From positions 1-37,156 of the IMG/VR virus record IMGVR_UViG_3300021074_000071: a stretch of 37,156 nucleotides of DNA; one strand, written 5' to 3'. The first letter of the stretch is position 1. Each line of letters opens with the position of its first letter. The position numbers were made by a program, and so were the translations under genes. This document shows positions 24,465 through 29,892 of the stretch, piece after piece. This stretch comes from a virus. A model generated the notes under the pieces. It saw only the letters and a list, made by a program, of their open reading frames with translations. It was not told where the DNA came from and did not search any database.

Positions 24465-24766
24465 GGTGAGCACCTGGTGAGTACCTGCTAAAAACCGGCG
24501 AGCACCGGGGGGTAATTATCGCACAGGTACTCACCAGGTACTCACCGGTGCTCACCTGCTGTTTTGAAGAAAATATGTAATGATTACACAGAATGTTATA
24601 TCCAGGTACTCTGGTACTCACGGTACTCACCTTTTATTTACTAAAGGTCCAGAATGTACATAGGTAGTACAAAAAAGAACCCTAAAAGGGTAAAAAGGGG
24701 GGGTAGTAAAAAATATATAGAGGAGAGTACGAAAAATCGGTGAGTACCGTGAGTACCGTGAGTACC
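24465..24766. repeat. mirrored iteron block, candidate replication origin
   Basis: Twelve copies or near-copies of GGTGAGTACC in a 430-bp non-coding gap. Plus orientation: 24465, 24476, 24497 (variant). Minus orientation: 24526, 24537, 24547; then 24605, 24613, 24622 (partial variants). Plus: 24739, 24748, 24757. So four triads +++ --- --- +++, spaced 8-21 bp within triads. The first two plus copies and first two minus copies form a 23-bp inverted repeat with one mismatch. A+T-rich DNA (AAAAAATATATAG) lies between the outer groups at about 24708-24720, and another palindrome TGTAAT-G-ATTACA at about 24577. It directly follows the primase-helicase gene. Iteron-type origin or operator array; no protein has been linked to it. 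Confidence 0.7.
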
Positions 24767-24823
24767 TGTTTACATAATTACCGCAAGTCATTTTAAAATG
24801 TAGTTAAGTTGAAGGAGAAAAAC

Positions 24824-25114
24824 ATGGACATGATAGCAATACGAAACATGAGTAGAGGCGATTACGCTTATAAGTTATTAGAGCAGATTGTAGAAAGTAA
24901 AGATGACTATTATATAGAAGCGGAGCTGAAGGAGTTAGCAACTGTATTGGTTAATTTACCGCAAGATGAGTTTCTACCATTTGTTATAAAAGCAACTAAG
25001 TGTGGAGGCGTAACCCCTAATAAGCACCTAAATTTAGTATTTTCTACTGTGCTTAGTATACGTAGGGATATACTTAGGAGAACTGTCGAGAGGGCTTTAA
25101 AAGGAGGGAGCTAG
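24824..25114 (+). CDS. hypothetical helical protein, 96 aa
   Basis: MDMIAIRNMSRGDYAYKLLE opens a mostly helical protein with acidic middle and basic C terminus (RRDILRRTVERALKGGS). The frame extends to a TTG at 24809, but ATG 24824 has AAGGAG six bases upstream. It stands alone, facing right, between the iteron block and convergent leftward genes, so it may serve the origin; no family recognised. Confidence 0.6.
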   Translation: MDMIAIRNMSRGDYAYKLLEQIVESKDDYYIEAELKELATVLVNLPQDEFLPFVIKATKCGGVTPNKHLNLVFSTVLSIRRDILRRTVERALKGGS

Positions 25115-25164
25115 GCGAGCAGTTAGAATAGAGTCACAAGTGTCTTGCGGTTTCTTATGGGTCC

Positions 25165-25200
25165 CGTGACTTGCCGCGTGACTTGCCTTACTGCGTGACT
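25165..25200. repeat. short direct repeats CGTGACTTGCC
   Basis: CGTGACTTGCC at 25165-25175 and 25177-25187, then CGTGACT at 25194-25200. They sit in the 243-bp gap after the preceding gene, next to the two-hairpin element. Possible protein sites; nothing else explains them. Confidence 0.4.
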
Positions 25201-25208
25201 TTTAATAC

Positions 25209-25284
25209 AAACAGCCTTCGGCTGTTTGACTTCCGTAGTTAAGGTGTAACGGCGGTATAACAACCAGCCTCACGGCTGGTTTAA
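25209..25284 (-). repeat. two-hairpin RNA element, copy 1
   Basis: On the leftward strand AACCAGCC-GTGA-GGCTGGTT (25281-25262; a GNRA-type loop) is followed by a 34-nt linker and AAACAGCC-GAA-GGCTGTTT (25227-25209). Linker (TTATACC, CGTTACA, ACTACGGA) matches copy 2 at 24 of 34 positions with no gap. It lies 3' of the small gene at 25358; no start codon follows soon. Confidence 0.75.
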
Positions 25285-25311
25285 GCCTATACTGGTAAGC
25301 TACCTACTTTT

Positions 25312-25393
25312 TATCAAGATCCTATCAAGATCCTATCAAGATCCTATCAAGATCCTATCAAGATCCTATCAAGATCCTATTAGGATCTTGATA
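25312..25393. repeat. six tandem 11-bp repeats plus one inverted copy
   Basis: TATCAAGATCC six times head to tail (25312-25377), then its reverse complement at 25383-25393, so the last direct copy and the inverted copy form a palindrome with 13-bp arms. The 11-bp period places copies on roughly one face of the helix. It overlaps the last codons of the 64-aa gene. Unit has GATC. Protein-binding iterons or a terminator-like structure. Confidence 0.8.
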
Positions 25394-25552
25394 AATAGTC
25401 CAACAGTGATAATCGACATCTCCGCGCGTGACTGCCGTCCGGCAAGCCTTATACTTAATACCATTTTGACGTGTTAACCTATTAGCAGCTTGGATAGCGC
25501 GTGATTTTGTGGTGTACTGTCCGGCGCGTTCTTGCTCTTGGGTTATGTTCAT
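25358..25552 (-). CDS. hypothetical protein, 64 aa
   Basis: MNITQEQERAGQYTTKSRAI begins a small basic protein with an aromatic strand (DVDYHCWTIYQDP). Its last seven codons lie inside the 11-bp repeat array (QDPNRILIGS is encoded by repeat units), so the repeats expanded into the gene end or the gene borrowed a stop from them. ATG 25552 has GGAGAAAG upstream. Confidence 0.55.
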   Translation of the reverse strand: MNITQEQERAGQYTTKSRAIQAANRLTRQNGIKYKACRTAVTRGDVDYHCWTIYQDPNRILIGS

Positions 25553-25566
25553 TTAGGCTTTCTCCG

Positions 25567-25607
25567 AAAAAAAAAACCACGGCTATAGGTAATAGCCGTG
25601 GTTTTTG
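25567..25607 (-). terminator. bidirectional rho-independent terminator
   Basis: Stem CCACGGCTAT/ATAGCCGTGG (25577-25586 and 25592-25601), loop AGGTA, flanked by A10 on the left and T5 on the right. It ends leftward transcription of the RadC operon just after the 71-aa gene stop and would also stop rightward reads. Confidence 0.85.
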
Positions 25608-25614
25608 CGTGTCT

Positions 25615-25830
25615 TTATTCTTCGTTAGCGTAACATTCTGGGTGCTCATTATTCAGGTAAGCTTCGTACGCTCGCTTGTCGGTATCATCGATTATGGCGC
25701 TAACTAATAAATCATCGTTGGTGTTAGTAAGGCTAAGCAGCTTAGCTTTGAACTGCTCAAGGGTTATGTCGTATTTTTTACATATTAACGGTAACAGGTA
25801 AGTAAATGCTTCGTGATATGTGAGTTTCAT
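25615..25830 (-). CDS. hypothetical protein, 71 aa
   Basis: Helical acidic protein starting MKLTYHEAFTYLLPLICKKY and ending HPECYANEE. Its ATG overlaps the RadC-like gene stop (ATGA), so the two are coupled; a terminator follows at once. No family recognised. Confidence 0.6.
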   Translation of the reverse strand: MKLTYHEAFTYLLPLICKKYDITLEQFKAKLLSLTNTNDDLLVSAIIDDTDKRAYEAYLNNEHPECYANEE

Positions 25831-26264
25831 AGTTTGCCTTGTTCCTTATATGATATGTAAGATGTTTCAGTAACAATTAAAAAATCTAGTAGCTGTAAGT
25901 TTAATAATTCGCCTGCTTGCTTTAGTTTGTCGCAGATTGATTGATCTTCTTTGCTGGATAGCAGGGAACCGCTAGGGTGGTTATGCACTAGGATTATAGT
26001 GTTAGCAGTGGCGGTTAGTGCAATTGAAAAAACTATACGGGGATCTATTGCACTAAAGTTAAAACCGCCGGAACTAATCTTTACCCAACCAAAGATTTCG
26101 TTGTTTCCGTTCAAGCAAAACATCAGCACTTCTTCTTGGTATGCGAGAGTACCGGCCTTGCTTAAGATGGTGCGCGCGTGGTTTGCAACCATTTCAGGGT
26201 TAGTCATTGGCTCTGTTTTTGTGGTTTTGCTTTTGGTGTAGCGTAGTGTGATTTGTGGTAGCAT
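25827..26264 (-). CDS. RadC-like JAB/MPN-domain protein
   Basis: 145 aa, only the JAB domain with no N-terminal helix-hairpin-helix region. YQEEVLMFCLNGNNEIFGW, ISSGGFNFSAIDPRIVFSIA and ILVHNHPSGSLLSSKED give the JAMM metal site (E44 or E45, H94, H96, D107). The phrasing resembles small RadC proteins frequent in Bacteroidota mobile elements. Function is unknown despite the historic DNA-repair name. ATG 26264 has no ribosome binding site; a two-hairpin element ends 10 bases upstream. Confidence 0.88.
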   Translation of the reverse strand: MLPQITLRYTKSKTTKTEPMTNPEMVANHARTILSKAGTLAYQEEVLMFCLNGNNEIFGWVKISSGGFNFSAIDPRIVFSIALTATANTIILVHNHPSGSLLSSKEDQSICDKLKQAGELLNLQLLDFLIVTETSYISYKEQGKL

Positions 26265-26274
26265 GGTTTATTAC

Positions 26275-26350
26275 AACCAGCCTCACGGCTGGTTTATCTC
26301 CATAGTAATGATGTAACGTTGGTATAGCAACCAGCCTCACGGCTGGTTTA
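26275..26350 (-). repeat. two-hairpin RNA element, copy 2, in the RadC-like gene leader
   Basis: Leftward strand: AACCAGCC-GTGA-GGCTGGTT twice (26348-26329 and 26294-26275), separated by a 34-nt linker homologous to copy 1 (CTATACC, CGTTACA, ACTATGGA). It ends 10 bases before the RadC-like ATG, where no Shine-Dalgarno is present, so it may set translation of that gene or mark a processing site. Confidence 0.75.
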
Positions 26351-26365
26351 AGGTGATACTTTAGG

Positions 26366-26554
26366 TTAGTTATTTGCCATTATGGTTAGTATATACCGGC
26401 AACAAGCCTCTTCATTACTTAGCTTGTTATCGGTGAGATTAAGCAGCTGATTAAGATGTATTGCTAGTGTTTTCTTGCGTGACTTTAGTACATATTGTTT
26501 TACGGCACTTAGATTGCCATTCATATAATTATCCAATAATTCGATAGTTGTCAT
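26366..26554 (-). CDS. hypothetical helical protein, 62 aa
   Basis: MTTIELLDNYMNGNLSAVKQ starts an all-helical small protein ending CRYILTIMANN. No Shine-Dalgarno; the leader has the ACTAACC-CATAACTAAC repeat shared with three other genes of this module. Function unknown. Confidence 0.55.
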   Translation of the reverse strand: MTTIELLDNYMNGNLSAVKQYVLKSRKKTLAIHLNQLLNLTDNKLSNEEACCRYILTIMANN

Positions 26555-26581
26555 TGGTAGTATAAGTTAGTTATGGGTTAG

Positions 26582-26619
26582 TAATTCAGCGAGTACCGCT
26601 AACGGTACTCTGTGAATTA
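26582..26619. repeat. intergenic inverted repeat with GAGTACC arms
   Basis: TAATTCA (26582-26588) ... GAGTACCG-CTAA-CGGTACTC (26591-26610) ... TGAATTA (26613-26619): two nested stems separated by 2-base internal loops. Same design as 27021-27060. No T-run, so not a standard terminator. The GAGTACC core is also the core of the 24.4-24.8 kb iterons. Confidence 0.65.
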
Positions 26620-26626
26620 TTACGTC

Positions 26627-26986
26627 CTATTCGCAAAAGTAAGCTATAGCGTTAATAGTATAATTTCGTTTTGAGTGATTATAGCAAATAGTCGATTTAT
26701 AACTATCGCCCATATTTATATAGTCGATTATCCAAGCGTTATCATCTTGACTAGTGTTTTCCTTTCTTATTGCTTCGATACCGAATCCACCAATAATACT
26801 TTGAATTATATGCAGTTTGACATCGTATTTAGCGGGGTTATTATAGCACTCATCTATTCGTTGCTTGCCTGCAGGATAACTCTCTAATTGCCAGTAATCA
26901 GTTTCAGCTAATACTTGCAGTATTGTATTAGCTTCGCTTCGTTCAAGCTGAAACTCCTTCATTAATTTAGGTATGGTTATGCGCAT
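26627..26986 (-). CDS. hypothetical protein, 119 aa
   Basis: N-terminal half MRITIPKLMKEFQLERSEAN helical; C-terminal half IIGGFGIEAIRK ... YINMGDSYKSTICYNHSKR follows the 'GxxGIEAI...Y.N.GDxY..T..Y' pattern of a widespread small phage/mobile-element protein of unknown role. ATG 26986 lacks a strong ribosome binding site (ATGAGG is 12 bases away) and has the shared ACTAAC-type leader. Confidence 0.6.
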   Translation of the reverse strand: MRITIPKLMKEFQLERSEANTILQVLAETDYWQLESYPAGKQRIDECYNNPAKYDVKLHIIQSIIGGFGIEAIRKENTSQDDNAWIIDYINMGDSYKSTICYNHSKRNYTINAIAYFCE

Positions 26987-27020
26987 AATGACTTAGCCTC
27001 ATGTTTTAGTTATGTGGTTA

Positions 27021-27060
27021 GTAATTAATCGGGTACTGCTAGCAGTACCCTGGTAATTAC
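27021..27060. repeat. intergenic inverted repeat, partner of 26582-26619
   Basis: GTAATTA (27021-27027) ... GGGTACTGCT-AGCAGTACCC (27031-27050, perfect palindrome) ... TAATTAC (27054-27060). Outer arms and inner GTAC-containing stem match the layout of the element 440 bp to the left. It includes the clamp gene's stop codon and lies upstream of the 119-aa gene. Confidence 0.65.
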
Positions 27061-28028
27061 TTTTCCATTTTGCAAGGCATAACTATCGACGCGCAACTAA
27101 GATCTCCGATTAATAGCGGTCCCATGGGATCATGTAGATGTAGCGTAGTATTTAACGTGTTTTGTAAAGCTGTTAAAAGGTAAGATGCACAATAGCAGTA
27201 GTTAGCAGATAACACCGGCGACTCTAATATAAAGTTAAGTGGTATCTTTAACTGTAGTGCAGCTGATTTAAAATTACATTGACCGTCTTTATGCAATGTA
27301 ACTGTGTCGAAAGTATACTCATCTATACGTTTTGGTTTTAATGCGGTGAGTGCTTTTAGTGCTCCGTACGCTAATACTACGTTATGACTAGGTGAACCGG
27401 TAGGAATAACCTGCTTGTAATCCGGGTACTGGCTGTCGAGTAAACGACAACCAAGAATAACATTACTATCATAATATAACCATAACTTATCATCAGCTAT
27501 TATCAGCTTTGCATGTTTTCCCGGTAATAGTTTACTAGCTTTGATTAGTGCGACACAAAACGCTGTAGGGATAATTATTGACGGTGAATCGGTAGGTAAG
27601 ATGTCGGTAGTCTCGTAATGTACGATGTGGCCATTAGTTGAGACAAGATGCTCGCGGTTAACATGTATACCCATTAGGTTATGTCGAGCGTTGTCGGTAG
27701 AGGTAAAAGGTAAACAGCGTTTAAGCTGCTCCACCAGTACATCGACGTTTAGTTCCCTTGCGTGGTGGTTTTCTCCGTACGTGGGGATTAGCGGGAATTG
27801 ATCTAGTTCGGTGTCTGGAATAATAGCTGTTTTGCCGATTAATGCTAGTTTTTCAGGGGAGTAACAACCGGGTGCTACAGCTATTGGAGGGAGCGTACAA
27901 TAGATGTCAAGGGTAGTAGCGCGCGTATTTTCAGGAGTACACGCAACTTGCTTGAGCACAGGCATAGTGCGTGATTTGCGACTTGCAAACAGTTGAGCTA
28001 TTTTGATTATGTTAGTTTGTGTAAGCAT
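27057..28028 (-). CDS. DNA polymerase sliding clamp (DnaN/beta-like)
   Basis: About 323 aa from ATG 28028. ASRKSRTMPVLKQVACTPEN at the start, FTSTDNARHNLMGIHVNREH and LVSTNGHIVHYET in the second domain, CRLLDSQYPDYKQVIP before the third, and a final LSCASIVMPCKMEK in place of the usual 'IMPMR' end all follow the bacterial beta-clamp pattern, with low identity. Clamps tether polymerase to DNA; here the partner would be the phage PolA or a host enzyme. No clamp loader gene is seen. The frame extends to 28082, but 28028 has the ACTAACT leader next to ATG like its neighbours, with no Shine-Dalgarno. Confidence 0.8.
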   Translation of the reverse strand: MLTQTNIIKIAQLFASRKSRTMPVLKQVACTPENTRATTLDIYCTLPPIAVAPGCYSPEKLALIGKTAIIPDTELDQFPLIPTYGENHHARELNVDVLVEQLKRCLPFTSTDNARHNLMGIHVNREHLVSTNGHIVHYETTDILPTDSPSIIIPTAFCVALIKASKLLPGKHAKLIIADDKLWLYYDSNVILGCRLLDSQYPDYKQVIPTGSPSHNVVLAYGALKALTALKPKRIDEYTFDTVTLHKDGQCNFKSAALQLKIPLNFILESPVLSANYCYCASYLLTALQNTLNTTLHLHDPMGPLLIGDLSCASIVMPCKMEK

Positions 28029-28116
28029 AGTTAGTCTCTGGTTATGTATTAGTAATATTGCACTATAATATCCGTGCATCATACAGCCTAGGCGATCTAG
28101 GCTGTATTGTGCATGT

Positions 28117-28362
28117 TTATACCTTGCAGTACTCCCTAATTACAGCTAATGCGTCGTCGGTAGTCATACCGACACATTCATCAGGCCAAATATTTTGCTT
28201 AGCGTATATCTCTACTGCTAGGCGGATAATCTGATCCTGTAACCGCCATAATCGGGATATGGTATTATCCCGCATGTTATTGGTTACATCAGTAATAGTT
28301 ATTGGATCGCCAAATATATCTAGGTGGGTAGTCATAGTCATAGTCTCATCAGAGTGTTGCAT
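28117..28362 (-). CDS. hypothetical protein, 81 aa
   Basis: HLDIFGDPITITDVTNNMRD leads into a helical region and ends DDALAVIREYCKV. First gene of the leftward half of the module; it starts 50 bp from the palindromic operator at 28414. No Shine-Dalgarno; the leader contains ACTAACC-ATAACTAAC and GACTAAC right before ATG 28362. Function unknown. Confidence 0.6.
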   Translation of the reverse strand: MQHSDETMTMTTHLDIFGDPITITDVTNNMRDNTISRLWRLQDQIIRLAVEIYAKQNIWPDECVGMTTDDALAVIREYCKV

Positions 28363-28413
28363 AGTGTTAGTCTCGTTAGTTATGGTTAGTAGTAGTTATA
28401 CACTGCAAATTAT

Positions 28414-28434
28414 TGTGTATAATAGTTATACACA
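28414..28434. promoter_or_regulatory. palindromic operator at the module's divergent control region
   Basis: TGTGTATAA-TAG-TTATACACA is a perfect 9-3-9 inverted repeat containing TATAAT-like sequence on the plus strand (28418-28423). TAGTTATACAC occurs again at 28393-28403, 30 bp away in direct orientation, so a second half-site exists. A repressor site is likely; the exact promoters were not resolved. Confidence 0.6.
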
Positions 28435-28944
28435 CTAAAGTGCTTTGTTTTTATTTTTTCTCTAATATCAACCTACTTCGTTTTATCAGTATCTGTCAAC
28501 CTTTTGTTTACAATTATTTTCGCAAATAAAAAAAAACTTTCTTACCTCTTTATATGTGCGCCGAACCATCACCAAAACATAATGCCCGATAAGTAACCTT
28601 ATTTGGCAATTGATCACCTTATCACACCTAATCACATCTAAGCATGACAAGCCGACATCAAGATAGGTGTGCTTTGTCGTGTCCTGCTATGTCTCAATTT
28701 TGGGACAAGGAATCTCTTAGTTATTGGCTGGACGGAGAGTCGCTGCAACGATGCCCCCCGCGTGTGCCCGCATCATATAGAGTCCCACAGTGCTCTAGCC
28801 GGAACACCACCTACGCACTACCTACGTAACATCTTAAAATCATTGATGATTTTAACTAACATAAAATATCCTATAGCCCCAAAACTAAATGTAAACACAA
28901 TGTTACCTATTGATTGCGAACACTTATCATGCTATCCTCCTACT
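28435..28944. other. 510-bp non-coding control region
   Basis: Holds an A/T-rich left part (to about 28550), then a GC-richer block at about 28730-28810. TGTCTCAA-TT-TTGGGACA near 28690 is a one-mismatch inverted repeat. Rightward frames here do not look protein-like (no conserved pattern, no ribosome binding site). Just before the next gene, TTGATT-17-TATCCT (28910-28938) could be a promoter whose start would fall at the ATG itself (leaderless); weak. Possible structured RNA; nothing recognised. Confidence 0.4.
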
Positions 28945-29199
28945 ATGAGCAATACACCTGAAGTTATGAGTCGTGAGATTACGATGCAGAATAACCCGGA
29001 TGAGGTTATCGAAGCGGATTTACGCTCATTGCATCTTATCTTATGCAAACTTGAAACAGCATGGCACTATGCAGAGACGATAGACGATACGTGTAAACTT
29101 ACTTTAACTACACTGAAGGTAATGGAGCATAGGCGAAAGACATTAGGTATTGATGTTAGCCCAGGTAAGCAAGTATACCTAACACCCTATGACAGTTAA
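28945..29199 (+). CDS. small protein resembling phage terminase small subunits, 84 aa
   Basis: MSNTPEVMSREITMQNNPDE then LRSLHLILCKLETAWHYAET and KLTLTTLKVMEHRRKTLGID: a helical pair ending in 'RRxxLGID', as at the end of many phage small terminase-like proteins. The frame is open from 28669, but the upstream part is not protein-like and the best start is ATG 28945. No Shine-Dalgarno. Lies 0.7 kb from the convergent large terminase gene. The terminase link is a suggestion only. Confidence 0.45.
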   Translation: MSNTPEVMSREITMQNNPDEVIEADLRSLHLILCKLETAWHYAETIDDTCKLTLTTLKVMEHRRKTLGIDVSPGKQVYLTPYDS

Positions 29200-29214
29200 C
29201 GTAACGGTGTATCC

Positions 29215-29292
29215 TTAAACCAGCCGTGAGACTGGTTATTACACCTACTGTTAAGGAGAAGCCTACGGAAAACAAACAGCCGTAGGCTGTTT
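29215..29292 (+). repeat. two-hairpin RNA element, copy 3, in a rightward leader
   Basis: Plus strand: AACCAGCC-GTGA-GACTGGTT (29218-29237, one C-A mismatch, loop kept), a 36-nt linker with TTACACCT and CTACGGAA as in copy 1, then AAACAGCC-GTA-GGCTGTTT (29274-29292). It ends five bases before ATG 29298. Orientation follows the direction of transcription, opposite in strand to copies 1 and 2. Confidence 0.75.
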
Positions 29293-29297
29293 GTACT

Positions 29298-29627
29298 ATG
29301 GCATACTACCTACAAGCTGAACCCCATTGGAGTCTAGACTTCGCGATTAAACGATTCTGTAACGACGCTGATGTAAAGATAGTCACTGTTGATGACTTAT
29401 TAGATTTGGATGTAGTTACACTAGACCTGCGCATTCCAGTAAAAGAAGCCCTAGACAAAATTGACTGCCTAATACCTCCGTATGGCGTTGCACTGTTCCA
29501 CCCTGACTCTGTGATGTCCTACCTAAAACGCAGAGCTAAGCGCTGCTTACGTAAAGCTCAAGTAGAAACGCTCGCGCAAATTAAAGAGTTACAACGGACT
29601 AGACTAGAGAATCAAGCTGATGTGTGA
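29298..29627 (+). CDS. hypothetical protein, 109 aa
   Basis: MAYYLQAEPHWSLDFAIKRF, then an acidic Leu/Val strand-rich region (VDDLLDLDVVTLDLRIP) and a basic coiled-coil-like C terminus. No Shine-Dalgarno in contact with the ATG; AAGGAG lies 40 bases upstream, before the hairpin. Overlaps the next gene by 8 bp. First gene of the rightward head/packaging set. Confidence 0.6.
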   Translation: MAYYLQAEPHWSLDFAIKRFCNDADVKIVTVDDLLDLDVVTLDLRIPVKEALDKIDCLIPPYGVALFHPDSVMSYLKRRAKRCLRKAQVETLAQIKELQRTRLENQADV

Positions 29628-29892
29628 AGACTACAACAAAACATGGGATTCTTTCTGGAAGGATATAGTCACTAAAGAGGATGGGACTATAGACCTTGAA
29701 CAGATTAAACGAGAGTTAGCTGACTTCTACTACGTAATGAATGAAGTGCCTAAAGTGTATATGGAGATAACTGGAGGAGAGCTATCAAAAATAATGTACA
29801 CTGCTGAAACAGTTATTGGGCTATATAACCAGCAAGTAGAGAAGTTAATAGAGGAAGCGTTGGAGGAGGCTAGACTGCATCCTCAAGAGTAG
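29620..29892 (+). CDS. hypothetical phage protein, 90 aa
   Basis: WDSFWKDIVTKEDGTIDLEQ, LADFYYVMNEVPKVYMEITG and GELSKIMYTAETVIGLY follow a motif order (DG.id.e..k.ELaDyy.....V.kVY..iTgg.lSK) that recurs in many phage small proteins of unknown role. Acidic, helical C terminus. Converges on and overlaps the terminase gene by 23 bp. Confidence 0.65.
   Translation: MCEDYNKTWDSFWKDIVTKEDGTIDLEQIKRELADFYYVMNEVPKVYMEITGGELSKIMYTAETVIGLYNQQVEKLIEEALEEARLHPQE

Noticed and set aside
24678-24690. ACCCT-AAA-AGGGT as a terminator for the primase-helicase gene
   Set aside because: Only five pairs and the T-rich side faces the opposite strand; not strong enough to list.
25312-25393. CRISPR-like array
   Set aside because: Units are directly adjacent 11-mers with no spacers.
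26366-28400. TACTAAC motifs as splice branch points
   Set aside because: Resemblance to the yeast branch site is accidental in a phage; they lie in leaders, not introns.
28494-28499. TTGACA on the leftward strand as a promoter
   Set aside because: No -10-like hexamer at 16-18 bp spacing.
28545-28860. tRNA or rRNA fragment in the GC-richer block
   Set aside because: No acceptor/anticodon arm pairing, no T-loop motif, no recognisable rRNA segment.
28644-28944. Rightward coding frames upstream of ATG 28945
   Set aside because: Translation is Pro/Cys/Arg-rich without pattern, no ribosome binding site, and it crosses clear regulatory repeats; only the part from 28945 looks like protein.
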